Shown piece after piece: positions 9,228 to 18,245 of a stretch of DNA of 64,000 nucleotides. The stretch spans positions 3,708,923 to 3,772,922 of the forward strand of contig NZ_OY781918.1 in NCBI RefSeq assembly GCF_963677195.1, read 5' to 3'. Under the pieces are notes generated by a model. The model ran no database searches, had not been told where the DNA came from, and saw only the letters and a list, made by a program, of their open reading frames with translations. Source of the stretch: an uncultured Marinifilum sp. (lineage in GTDB: Bacteria; Bacteroidota; Bacteroidia; Bacteroidales; Marinifilaceae). Position numbers and translations under genes: made by a program. How positions within the stretch are numbered: position 1 is the stretch's first letter; the number at the start of each line of letters is the position of its first letter.

Positions 9228-9971
9228 ATGCATGATATTACACTCATACAAATTTTACTGTGCAGCATTGTAATTCTATCGGCAGCTTTTATTAAAGGAA
9301 TGACTGGATTTGGATTTGCTTTGCTTGCAGTTCCATTTTTATCATTAATATTTCCCATGCAGGTTCTGGTTCCTGCAATGAGTTTGTTTAATCTAATAAC
9401 AAGCCTGGTAATTCTTATTAAGCTTCAGGAAAAAATTAAAGCCAAGTTGTTTATTCCAATGTTTATTGCCAGTTTAGGAGGAATACCTTTAGGTGTTTAT
9501 GCATTGGAATATATGAGCAGCGAAAACCTGCGTTTAATAACCGGCATTTTGGTTATACTATTCTCTGTTAGAATGTTAGGAAGAGAAAAATTAGCCAAAC
9601 GCTTTCTTAATTTTCCTATAGTTTTTGCAGGTTTTATTAGCGGATTACTTAACAGTTGTATTTCGGTAGGAGGACCTCCTTTGGTTATAGCTATGAATCG
9701 AAAAGGTTACTCTAAAGATCGTTTTCGTGGTATTTTTGCATGGTTTAGTACCTTTTCTTCTTTTTTTACAACAGCAGCTTTTGTTATGAACGGAATGATA
9801 GAAAAAGAATCAATAAACCTTGCTTTATTTTGCTTACCAATTCTATTTTTTGGTTCTCATTTTGGATCTAAATTCTCAGGAAAAATAGAACCTGAAAAAT
9901 TTCGTAAAATGGTAATTGGAATTAATATTGTAACAGGTGCTTTTATTGTAATTTCATCTCTAATCCACTAA
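9228..9971 (+). CDS. TauE/SafE-family permease
   Basis: 247-aa inner-membrane protein with about seven to eight helices. The repeated TauE/SafE motif shows as IKGMTGFGFALLAVPFL at the N-terminus and GLLNSCISVGGPPLVIAM in the middle. Family members export sulfite, sulfoacetate or other organosulfur anions; the substrate here is unknown. Its stop codon (9969-9971) abuts the stop codon of endonuclease IV (9972-9974) on the other strand without a spacer. Confidence 0.85.
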   Translation: MHDITLIQILLCSIVILSAAFIKGMTGFGFALLAVPFLSLIFPMQVLVPAMSLFNLITSLVILIKLQEKIKAKLFIPMFIASLGGIPLGVYALEYMSSENLRLITGILVILFSVRMLGREKLAKRFLNFPIVFAGFISGLLNSCISVGGPPLVIAMNRKGYSKDRFRGIFAWFSTFSSFFTTAAFVMNGMIEKESINLALFCLPILFFGSHFGSKFSGKIEPEKFRKMVIGINIVTGAFIVISSLIH

Positions 9972-10814
9972 TTATTTCTGTAGACTATATAATAATTTAA
10001 TTTCCTCGGCCCAATTCTCTGAATTCGGTGTTTCCAGAACCATTGGAATATTATCGAAACGTTTATCGTTTACAATACACCTAAAAGCTTCTAATCCTAT
10101 AAATCCCCCGCCAATAAATTCGTGACGATCTATCCTGCTGGCTAATTCCTTTTTAGAATCGTTTAAATGCATTCCTTTTAAGTATTCGAAGCCAACTATG
10201 TGTTCAAAATCGGCAAACACTTTCGTAAAGTTTTCTTTTGTTGATATATCATATCCAGCCGTAAAGGCATGGCAAGTATCAATACAAACACCTATTCTGC
10301 TTTTATCTTCCACCTGATGAATAATAGTGGCAATTTGCTCAAAATTAAACCCAAGATTAGTCCCTTGTCCGGCAGTGTTTTCAATTACAGCAGATACTCC
10401 AGCAGTTCTATCTAAAGTAAGATTTATAGATTCGGCAATAGTTTGCAAACATTTTGCCTCCGACACTTTTTTTAGATGACTTCCCGGATGAAAATTTAAA
10501 CGATCCAAGCCTAACAACTGACACCTTTGCATTTCATCTAAAAAGGCAGCTCTTGATTTCTCGAGAGCCGTACTTTCGGGATGCCCAAGATTTATAAGAT
10601 AACTATCGTGCGGTAAAATATGTTCTGCTTTGTAAGCATACTTTTCGCAATTGCTTTTAAATTTTTCAATATTATCATTACTTAAAGGCTTAGCTGCCCA
10701 TTGACGTTGATTTTTTGTGAACAAAGCAAATGCTTTAGCTCCAATTTTATGTGCATTTTCAGGCGCATTCTCAAGCCCTCCTACTATACTTACATGTGCT
10801 CCTATGTACTTCAT
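9972..10814 (-). CDS. nfo: Endonuclease IV (AP endonuclease)
   Basis: Cuts DNA 5' of abasic sites in base-excision repair. 280 aa, the usual family length. A TIM-barrel with the zinc-binding signatures in order: [10 protein letters not shown] at the N-terminus, [56 protein letters not shown] and PMVLETPN near the end. These supply the His/Glu/Asp ligands of the trinuclear zinc site. Monocistronic by position. No anomaly seen. Confidence 0.95.
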   Translation of the reverse strand: MKYIGAHVSIVGGLENAPENAHKIGAKAFALFTKNQRQWAAKPLSNDNIEKFKSNCEKYAYKAEHILPHDSYLINLGHPESTALEKSRAAFLDEMQRCQLLGLDRLNFHPGSHLKKVSEAKCLQTIAESINLTLDRTAGVSAVIENTAGQGTNLGFNFEQIATIIHQVEDKSRIGVCIDTCHAFTAGYDISTKENFTKVFADFEHIVGFEYLKGMHLNDSKKELASRIDRHEFIGGGFIGLEAFRCIVNDKRFDNIPMVLETPNSENWAEEIKLLYSLQK

Positions 10815-10854
10815 TTTATATTTCGATGATTATCGCTCTTAACAAGTATAATAA

Positions 10855-10884
10855 AAAGCTCACGAAATTAATTCCATGAGCTTT
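10855..10884 (-). terminator. Imperfect hairpin after the TonB-type receptor
   Basis: Arms AAAGCTCA (10855-10862) and TGAGCTTT (10877-10884) with partly paired interior. On the minus strand the stem is followed by TTTTTATTAT. It lies 63 bases past the receptor stop and probably ends that transcript. Confidence 0.6.
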
Positions 10885-10947
10885 CTTATATCAATATTTA
10901 ATCAGTTTTAACTGATATATTTTTTCAAATTCTATTATGAATTGATA

Positions 10948-13401
10948 TTACATTTCAAATTCTTCAACATCAACACCATTTCCTGATTTATTACCACGTT
11001 TTTGCTTGTAGTTATTAATTTTAAAACTCAAATTTAAGCGAAAAGTTGGCGATTTCATTTCAAACTGACTGCGATTATAAAAATCGATTCCACTGTATTC
11101 CATATCGTGTTTAAATGTTCCTAAAATATCTCTCACCTGGAAAGTAGCAGATAATTTTCTATTGAAAAAATCTTTCTTAATTGCTGCAGATGTTGTTAAA
11201 AAACCTTCTCTTTTCCCCTGTGCCCAATCGGTTGGAGAACGATAATTCGCACTCAACTGAAGCCTTGTACTTTTATCGAAAATTATGCTTGTACTATTTC
11301 TTAAACTCCAGTTAAAACTTTCTGTTGAAAAATCCTGAACAAGCGATTCTCCTGCAAAATTAGTTGTTGTAAAATCACCTTCCTCTTTGTAATGATAAAT
11401 ATTACCAATTAAATCGTTTTTAAACCATTTTGCAAATGATAGATTTAAAGTGGCCTCGATACCTAAAGAGTAATCGGTACCCACATTTGCTGTAGAACTT
11501 AACATTACATTCTCATCGTAAACAGTTCTAACCCGTTCTATTTTATTGTGGGTAACTTTATAGTACGACTCTATTGAAACAGACTGATCTCCAAATCTTT
11601 TCATATAACCAATTTCGTAAGAATCGATATATTCTGGGTCCAAATCAGGATTTCCCTGACGAACATTATAAGCATCGGTCCAAGTTACAAATGGCTCTAA
11701 ATAATATCCGCGAGGACGATCAATTCTACGTGAATAACTAGCCATTAGCTGATTGTTGGTGCCTAAATCGATTTGAGCATGAAGTGTTGGAAAGAAATCC
11801 CATCGGTTAATTGTAAATTTATCTGGCTCGCCGCTGTATTCAATTTCTCGATTTGTATGTTCGGTTCTAAAACCTAACTGATAGCCTAACTTTCCAAGTT
11901 TATCGGCAAAAGTGGCATAAACACCATGTACATTTCTCTTGTACTCAACATCGTGGCTATAGCTTGGCTGAAATTCATATTCATTATTTGTTGTATTGTA
12001 TTCGAACTGCTCGGTATCGGCTTCGCTTGCACGAATTTGTCCCTGATAACCCATTTCCAATTTTTTATTATCGCCTAAAGGCAGGCTGTAATCCGATCGA
12101 ATTTCTATTCTTTGTCCTGGGCCTTCTTCCGTTGAAATTTGTCCACTTTGTATTTCATTACCAATAAATAACTCATTAGTAGATTTTTCATCGCTATTAA
12201 ATCGTCTCGACAAGCTTACTTGAGTAGACCATTCGTGACCTTTCTTTTCAAACTTTTTGGTATACGACAAGTTTGAATTTACAAAATGCATGTCACGATT
12301 CCAGGAATCTTTACTATCGTAAAAACTGTGCTCTTCTCCTTCTTTATACTCCTCATAATCCAAAGTTGAACTTCGTTCCATATCTCTTAAACCATATCTA
12401 AAACCCAAAGAGATCATATTCTTATCATCGATATCGTAATCGAAACCTGTTCTAAAACCATATCCTGTTCTGTGTCTTTCTGTATCTCCATCAGATAAAA
12501 CATAGTTAGTTATTCCTTCAGAAACTGTTCTGTTCTCCGACTCCGAACTTCCCTCGAATCCCCTTTTACTATAATCTAACCCAAAATTCCAATTCCACTT
12601 TTTTGTTCTGTAATTCATAAGAAAATCGGCACCATTATTTTCCTGTGTTCCAATGTTTAGGTTTACAACACCATTCAAACCCGATTCCTTATTCTTTTTA
12701 GTAATAACATTAATTATACCCGCAGTACCTTCAGGATCGTATTTTGCCGAAGGATTAGTGATAATCTCGATATTATCGATAACACTTGCTGGCATTTGTT
12801 CTAGAATATCTGCTGCATCTAAAATAGAAGGTTTACCATCAACCAACACGGTAAAGTTAGAGCTTCCACGCAAGCTAATATTTCCCTCTATGTCTACACT
12901 TACCGATGGTACATTTTCTAATACATCAACAGCATTTCCACTGGCAGCAGTAATTTGTCTACTTACGGGTATTACCTTCTTATCAATATGATACTTAACA
13001 GGTAAACGTTCTGTTGTTACAGTTACTTCGTTAAGAGACTCGGTTGAGGATCGTAAGTTTACAATCTTAAGATCAACCACTTTATGTTTTTTATTAATTG
13101 GTATGTTTCGAACAATTGCTTTGTTGTATCCTATGAACGATACTTCGACATAATAATTACCTGCTTTTAGTTTTTTCAAGATAAAACTACCTTTAGCATC
13201 GGTAATGGTTCCATCAATTAAAGTAGAATCGGACATTCGATAGATAGAAACCGTTGCATATTCTACAGGAGCATCTATTTGCTTATCTTTAACAATACCC
13301 TTAATTACTCCCCCTTGTAATTCAGGTTTAACAACTGGTTCGACCGCTTTAACAAATATTGCTGCAAAAATAAAGCATAACAATAATATAATTTTATTCA
13401 T
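10948..13401 (-). CDS. TonB-dependent receptor, OMP_b-brl_3 type
   Basis: 817-aa outer-membrane receptor. Signal peptide, then a carboxypeptidase-D-like regulatory domain at about 30-115 (GVIKGIVKDKQIDAPVEYATVSIY), a plug at about 130-235 (AVDVLENVPSVSVDIEGNI, ITNPSAKYDPEGTAGIINVI) and a long barrel ending in RLNLSFKINNY. This is the layout of outer-membrane beta-barrel family 3 receptors of Bacteroidota. No SusD/RagB gene accompanies it, so a polysaccharide-utilisation role is not supported; small ligands or metal chelates are alternatives. The C-terminus ends in an unusual hydrophilic tail (KRGNKSGNGVDVEEFEM) beyond the last strand. A -7-like TAAGTTTG is present upstream. Confidence 0.88.
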   Translation of the reverse strand: MNKIILLLCFIFAAIFVKAVEPVVKPELQGGVIKGIVKDKQIDAPVEYATVSIYRMSDSTLIDGTITDAKGSFILKKLKAGNYYVEVSFIGYNKAIVRNIPINKKHKVVDLKIVNLRSSTESLNEVTVTTERLPVKYHIDKKVIPVSRQITAASGNAVDVLENVPSVSVDIEGNISLRGSSNFTVLVDGKPSILDAADILEQMPASVIDNIEIITNPSAKYDPEGTAGIINVITKKNKESGLNGVVNLNIGTQENNGADFLMNYRTKKWNWNFGLDYSKRGFEGSSESENRTVSEGITNYVLSDGDTERHRTGYGFRTGFDYDIDDKNMISLGFRYGLRDMERSSTLDYEEYKEGEEHSFYDSKDSWNRDMHFVNSNLSYTKKFEKKGHEWSTQVSLSRRFNSDEKSTNELFIGNEIQSGQISTEEGPGQRIEIRSDYSLPLGDNKKLEMGYQGQIRASEADTEQFEYNTTNNEYEFQPSYSHDVEYKRNVHGVYATFADKLGKLGYQLGFRTEHTNREIEYSGEPDKFTINRWDFFPTLHAQIDLGTNNQLMASYSRRIDRPRGYYLEPFVTWTDAYNVRQGNPDLDPEYIDSYEIGYMKRFGDQSVSIESYYKVTHNKIERVRTVYDENVMLSSTANVGTDYSLGIEATLNLSFAKWFKNDLIGNIYHYKEEGDFTTTNFAGESLVQDFSTESFNWSLRNSTSIIFDKSTRLQLSANYRSPTDWAQGKREGFLTTSAAIKKDFFNRKLSATFQVRDILGTFKHDMEYSGIDFYNRSQFEMKSPTFRLNLSFKINNYKQKRGNKSGNGVDVEEFEM

Positions 13402-13435
13402 TCTAGTAGGTTAAAAGATTATTTTTTGATAAAAA

Positions 13436-13443
13436 CAAACTTA
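13436..13443 (-). promoter_or_regulatory. Candidate -7 box for the receptor (TAAGTTTG)
   Basis: On the minus strand TAAGTTTG lies 34 bases before the ATG at 13401 and matches TAnnTTTG exactly. No clear -33 TTTG at the expected distance. Confidence 0.45.
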
Positions 13444-13601
13444 CAATTCCTAAGGCAATTGTTACATATCAATCTGGCATTTTAGATATTTATTAACATT
13501 TTGCCGATAAGAACAAAAAATAAGCTGTTCTATCTACATTGTAGACTCAAAAAAGAAGAAAAGGTTTAAATCTAGAAACTAAATAATTACTCTTTTTAGC
13601 C

Positions 13602-14456
13602 TTATAGCTCATAGGATGCAGACAGAAGTTTCCAATTTTTAATAGCTTCTTCTCCGGCTTTTTTTCCCAATTCATAATCTTTCATTAACACATTATAATC
13701 GGTAGTAAAACGTTTAGTTTCAAAATTATCAGGAGGATAAACATCTATAAAACTAACACCTTTAGGAGGATTTTCTATTAAATTAATAGCTTGATTATAA
13801 ACAACAGGTCGATTTTGAATTGCCTTTGACAACCCAGGATACTTAGAAAACAGAAACTTAGACAGTTTGTTTTCCAATCCATTTTTCATTCTATAATTTT
13901 TTTTCCGCGAACGAATTACCATTATTTTATTGGCTCCTTTTTCTAAAGCTCTATTTACAGGTATTGGTGCAGAAACACCACCATCGGAAACTATTTGATT
14001 ATTAATACTAAGAAACTTACGATAAAAAAGAGGTACCGTACAGCTTGCTTTCATTATATGACTAAGAGTATTAGCATCGGGTTTAAAAAAAACCGAACGC
14101 CCATCGGAATTCATTGTAACACCAATTTCAAATTCTAAATTGTTTTCGAATAAAGTATCGGTAAAAATTGGCAATTCACGTGAAGTTATCTCCCATGACC
14201 AATCGAGATCCATTAAATGCCCACCTTTAAGGAATTTTTTCCAGCTTATGTATTCGGGTCTTAAAGAATAATCGGTAAATACTTTAAGGTTTCTTTCCTT
14301 TTGTTTTGAAAGATAGGCAGCAGCATTTATCGATCCTGCCGAAACGCCCACAACATATTGAAACGGATTGAATTTTTCCTGAATAAAAGTATCTAAAACA
14401 CCTGCTGCAAAAATTCCACGCATGGCACCTCCTTCTATAACCAATGCTGTTTTCAT
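13602..14456 (-). CDS. Patatin-like phospholipase (YjjU-like)
   Basis: 284-aa cytoplasmic patatin-fold hydrolase with a Ser-Asp dyad. Oxyanion-hole glycine stretch EGGAMRG (residues 8-14), nucleophile S39 in GVSAG, and catalytic D158 in SDGGVSAP. No signal peptide. The length and the MKTALVIEGGAMRGIFAAGVLD opening resemble E. coli YjjU and relatives. It begins 12 bases after plsC ends on the same strand, so the two probably form an operon joining acyl transfer to lysophosphatidic acid with acyl hydrolysis (inference). Substrate unproven. Confidence 0.85.
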   Translation of the reverse strand: MKTALVIEGGAMRGIFAAGVLDTFIQEKFNPFQYVVGVSAGSINAAAYLSKQKERNLKVFTDYSLRPEYISWKKFLKGGHLMDLDWSWEITSRELPIFTDTLFENNLEFEIGVTMNSDGRSVFFKPDANTLSHIMKASCTVPLFYRKFLSINNQIVSDGGVSAPIPVNRALEKGANKIMVIRSRKKNYRMKNGLENKLSKFLFSKYPGLSKAIQNRPVVYNQAINLIENPPKGVSFIDVYPPDNFETKRFTTDYNVLMKDYELGKKAGEEAIKNWKLLSASYEL

Positions 14457-14468
14457 AGGGCTTTTCGT

Positions 14469-15203
14469 TTAGTTATTTAATTTCTCCCGAATTACATTTT
14501 CAGCTTCCTGAGTAATTTCATTTGCTGTTTTATCTTTGGTTACTATGGGATCCAAAATTGTATACTTAACGCGCTGACCAATACACAATGGAAACATGCC
14601 TCTTTTTTCAATTTTATAATTTCCATCAACAACAAAAGGAACAATTAAAGCATTTGGAGCAGCTTTTAGCAAAGCTTCAATACCACCAGATTTAAATTTC
14701 TTCATTTTTCCTGTTCTGCTTCTTGTTCCTTCAGGAAAAATACAAGCGGCATAATTATTTTTAGCAATTAATTGTCCCAGTTTATAAATTTCAGGAATAG
14801 CCTGCGACCTATTTTTTCTATCGATTAAAGCAGCTCCACTATTTCTTAGATTATAGGAAACGCTGGGAATATTTTTTGCCAATTCTATTTTAGAAATAAA
14901 TTTAATATGATATTTTCTAAAAAGCCAGGCAATAGGCGGTATATCATAAGTTCCCTGATGATTTGACACTACAATAACAGGTCTGTTTTGTGGCAAATTG
15001 AAACTTCCTTCATAAGTAATTCTAACACCCAAAATACCAACTAAACGCATCAGAAAAAAGTTTAAAATATCAACTGAGTTTTTGTGTGCCTGATAGCCAA
15101 AAACTTTTAGACAAAGCACTTGTATTGGGTGAAAAATAACCAACAATAAAAAAAATAAAAGATAAAAAACTGTGGTTAAAAAGTATGATAAAATATTCAA
15201 CAT
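14469..15203 (-). CDS. plsC: 1-acyl-glycerol-3-phosphate acyltransferase
   Basis: Transfers an acyl chain to lysophosphatidic acid to make phosphatidic acid at the inner membrane. 244 aa from the chosen start MLNILSYF; the frame runs 33 codons further upstream into sequence full of Cys and Phe that does not look like this family. An N-terminal membrane segment is followed by the acyltransferase motifs NHQGTYDIPP (HX4D) and FPEGTRSRTGKMKKFKSG. Patatin gene downstream in the same operon. Start choice is fairly secure; the acyl donor (ACP or CoA) cannot be told. Confidence 0.88.
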   Translation of the reverse strand: MLNILSYFLTTVFYLLFFLLLVIFHPIQVLCLKVFGYQAHKNSVDILNFFLMRLVGILGVRITYEGSFNLPQNRPVIVVSNHQGTYDIPPIAWLFRKYHIKFISKIELAKNIPSVSYNLRNSGAALIDRKNRSQAIPEIYKLGQLIAKNNYAACIFPEGTRSRTGKMKKFKSGGIEALLKAAPNALIVPFVVDGNYKIEKRGMFPLCIGQRVKYTILDPIVTKDKTANEITQEAENVIREKLNN

Positions 15204-15385
15204 TGAGTAATCGCTATTAATATTAAACACAAAAGAACAAAAAATAAGTTTACATGTAAAATTGACACAAAAAAAAATGCAGTCTTTATGACTGCAAAAC
15301 ATCTAAAATTACAAGAAATAAAAGAAAACACAGAGCCCTCCAACTTTATGAATTCTAATATTCCCTGTAAAAATAGCTTACATAT

Positions 15386-16081
15386 TTACTGAAGTGCAAA
15401 ACGCATTAAAACAGAATATTCCAATTCTATTTTTTGAAACTCAAGATTTGGAGTTTTCGTTTTAGCTAAACTCGATACACCTCTAATTCTTATTGTTTCG
15501 TTAGCATAATCGTTTCTATATCGCGAGGAAGTTTCGTTAATGTAAATGGCCCGTCCTATTTTTTGTTCCAAAGCTTCTGTTAAATCTTCGGCCTTTTCTT
15601 TACCAGCCTTTACTGCATTAATCTTAACCTGTCGGCGAAATTTTTCTATCTGAGAATGATCTACTCTTATTATATTAATATTAGAGATTTTAATTTTCTC
15701 TAACTCTATAAATACTTTTGCCAAAACATTGGAATCGTGTACGAGTAACTCAAAAATTTTCGTTTTCCGAACATTAGATCTTTTTATGAAGTGCAATTTT
15801 AGATTACTTGCAAAATCGGAAACCGATAATTGTTCTTCCAAATTAATTCCTGCCTTTTCGAGGGCAACATACATTTTTTGCTCTAACTGCTCAACGCTCT
15901 CTTTATTTCTTGTATCCTTCTCGTCTAAAACAATATTTAGATAAATTTCGTCGGGAACAATTTCCATTTTCGAAACTCCCTTAACTTCAATATAATTCTG
16001 ATCGATAAAATTCTTTTGTACTTGAGCATTTAGGTTTAATCCGCAAAACAATACTAATAAAATAACAATACTTTTTTTCAT
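15386..16081 (-). CDS. SIMPL (DUF541) periplasmic protein
   Basis: 231 aa with a signal peptide (MKKSIVILLVLFCGLNLNAQ). The body fits the SIMPL domain: IEVKGVSKMEIVPDEIYLNIVL at the start, ARRQ-like middle (FRRQVKINAVKAGKEKAEDL) and LEFQKIELEYSVLMRFAL at the end. The family forms oligomeric periplasmic or outer-membrane proteins, named for interaction with mouse pelle-like kinase in one case; the bacterial role is unknown. It lies 182 bases upstream of plsC with no terminator seen, so weak coupling is possible. Confidence 0.8.
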   Translation of the reverse strand: MKKSIVILLVLFCGLNLNAQVQKNFIDQNYIEVKGVSKMEIVPDEIYLNIVLDEKDTRNKESVEQLEQKMYVALEKAGINLEEQLSVSDFASNLKLHFIKRSNVRKTKIFELLVHDSNVLAKVFIELEKIKISNINIIRVDHSQIEKFRRQVKINAVKAGKEKAEDLTEALEQKIGRAIYINETSSRYRNDYANETIRIRGVSSLAKTKTPNLEFQKIELEYSVLMRFALQ

Positions 16082-16382
16082 CTCTATTTGTTTAATATTT
16101 ATATTTTTTATCCTAAAAACAATACATAAGCAAATACCGTGCTAAATATATTTTTTAAAAGTTTAATTTAAATTTAATTCACTGCAAACACTAAAAACAT
16201 ATTCCACTTAAGCTATAATTTCACATCTTAAAATCTAATTATAAGATTTTTAACTTTCATTATATTTTTAATATGATTAATTTAGATAATCGAAAACATA
16301 AGAGAACCATGTTTTACAGAATATATTATTTAATTAATATATTAGCATTTAATAAATTAGTAAACCTAAATCTCCCAAAACA
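16082..16382. other. Divergent intergenic region
   Basis: 301 AT-rich bases between the SIMPL gene and the C45-family gene. One weak 7-bp hairpin (AAAATCT/AGATTTT, about 16230-16250) without a T-run. No further feature recognised. Confidence 0.4.
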
Positions 16383-18167
16383 ATGCACTTAAAGAAACTA
16401 CTATTAATTTTAATTTATTTTTTACCCTCCTCTCTGCTTTTCTCGCAAGAATATAATTTCCAGGAAAAAGATGGCGTAAAAACATTTCATGAGGGCAGTA
16501 TGTTTGTAAAAGAAGGTGTTCCTTTTTTAACAGTAAAAGGCGATTCCTACGAAATGGGTTTGCAATATGGCGTGCTAATGAATAACATCTTAAACGAAAT
16601 GGATGTTAAAATAGATAGTATTATTGATTCCTATATTGGAACATTTTTCATTAAAAGAATGGTAGCCAATAAGGTTTTAAAATCAAAAATCAGGAAAATA
16701 GAAAAAAATATGCCTCCAGAATATATAAGGGAATTAGAAGGAATGGCCGATGGATCTGATTTAAAACTAAAAGAGCTAAAGCTAATTGCTTATTTCCCCC
16801 AGTTATTCTATAAAATTAGCTGCACTGCATTTGTATTGCGAAACGAAACATCGTTGGTACATGGCCGAAATTTAGATTGGCCAGGTATGGATGTTTTTGT
16901 TAAATATCCATTAATTGTAAACTATTACAAGAAGAATAAAATTCCCATTACCCTGCTCACCTTTACTTCATATCCGGGTGCATACACGGGTATAAACCAT
17001 AAAGGATTAAGCATGTCGATAAATATGAATGCTTGCCCTGCTGCCAAAGGTAAAAAATCAAGCGATTACAATACAGGAATGCCATTGGCATATAAAGTTC
17101 GAAACATTCTGGAAAATGCTGATAATTTGAATAAAGTAGATCAGGAATTTAAAAATTACAGCTCTCATGCCTGGTTTATTATGGCTGGAAGTAAAAAAGA
17201 TCATTCGGCAGCAATGTATGAATTAACTCGTGGCGAAATCATTAAAAATAAAATGAAGGATAATATGCTGGCAATTACTAATCTCTCCTTATCGCATAAA
17301 GGCAGATTCGATTACAGCTCGATAAACATGCACAACGATTCTAATATTACCCGAGAAGATAAGCTGGCTGAACTAAATCAGAAAATTGAGAATGGAAATT
17401 TAGTAGAGAAAGCTTACAAAATGGTTTCCTGCCCCGAATATTATCATTTAAAATATGACCCATATTATGGTTCAATAAACAACGACATTACTGTTAAAAG
17501 CTGCATTCTCGATAATAGCAAAAATAAAATATATTTCTCTTACGATAATATGTTTGCAGGTTTAGGCCAGTTTTTAGAATACGATATTTCGAGTAATAAA
17601 GCTTCTGTTTATAAAGAAAAACAAGAAATTCCAGGCATTAAATTTATAAATAATAAGCTCACTTTTGTTAAATGGTATCGAAAAAACTATGGCAAAAAAA
17701 AGAAACTCGATACCCAAGATTATAAAGCATTAATAGATTATTTAGAACATACAGATCTTGAACCTGCCTATAAATTAAACCTACTGGCCCGATACTATGC
17801 TAATTTAGAAAACAAAGATAAAGCAATGGAATATGCTAATAAATACGTAGAACATTTGCCAAAATACAGTTCGGCATACTACACTAAGTTTATTATTTTA
17901 AACCATTTTAAAGATTATAAAACTGCCATAAGCACCATAAATACAATGCTCGAAAAATCGATTGTAATGCCAGCCGATATCTTTTGGGCAAAACGAAATC
18001 AATTAAAAGCTTACGACAAATTGCAGGCAAAATCTCCAAACACGGAAAATATTGATGCAATTAAACAATTAGCCCAGGAAATTTTCGAAGAATCGGATAA
18101 ATATTTTAAGCCAAACTGGATTGAAGAATATTTAGATGAGATAAAAAAAGTAGTGGAAAAATATTAG
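16383..18167 (+). CDS. Exported C45-type Ntn hydrolase with TPR-like tail
   Basis: 594 aa. Signal peptide (to about residue 21, FSQ), then an N-terminal-nucleophile hydrolase domain of the C45 / acyl-CoA:6-aminopenicillanate acyltransferase family. GDSYEMGLQYG at about 53-63 is the family start, and SCTAFVLRNETSLVHGRNLDW carries the likely autoproteolytic nucleophile C147. TSYPGAYTGINHKGLSMSIN and GMPLAYKVRNIL match later conserved parts. After residue about 460 the sequence becomes helical and TPR-like (LLARYYANLENKDKAMEYAN, YTKFIILNHFKDYKTAI). Substrate unknown: amides, N-acyl amino acids or bile-salt-like compounds are all possible for this fold. Monocistronic, with a strong shared terminator. 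Confidence 0.8.
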   Translation: MHLKKLLLILIYFLPSSLLFSQEYNFQEKDGVKTFHEGSMFVKEGVPFLTVKGDSYEMGLQYGVLMNNILNEMDVKIDSIIDSYIGTFFIKRMVANKVLKSKIRKIEKNMPPEYIRELEGMADGSDLKLKELKLIAYFPQLFYKISCTAFVLRNETSLVHGRNLDWPGMDVFVKYPLIVNYYKKNKIPITLLTFTSYPGAYTGINHKGLSMSINMNACPAAKGKKSSDYNTGMPLAYKVRNILENADNLNKVDQEFKNYSSHAWFIMAGSKKDHSAAMYELTRGEIIKNKMKDNMLAITNLSLSHKGRFDYSSINMHNDSNITREDKLAELNQKIENGNLVEKAYKMVSCPEYYHLKYDPYYGSINNDITVKSCILDNSKNKIYFSYDNMFAGLGQFLEYDISSNKASVYKEKQEIPGIKFINNKLTFVKWYRKNYGKKKKLDTQDYKALIDYLEHTDLEPAYKLNLLARYYANLENKDKAMEYANKYVEHLPKYSSAYYTKFIILNHFKDYKTAISTINTMLEKSIVMPADIFWAKRNQLKAYDKLQAKSPNTENIDAIKQLAQEIFEESDKYFKPNWIEEYLDEIKKVVEKY

Positions 18168-18190
18168 TGAGCATTCTAATTTATGGCAAT

Positions 18191-18226
18191 AAAAATCCCG
18201 CTTAATTAAATTTAAACGGGATTTTT
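18191..18226. terminator. Bidirectional terminator
   Basis: Arms AAAAATCCCG (18191-18200) and CGGGATTTTT (18217-18226), loop of 16 bases that can pair partly. It separates the convergent C45-family and fucosidase genes and has T-runs on both strands. Confidence 0.85.
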
Positions 18227-18245
18227 AAAATAACTTTGATAATAC

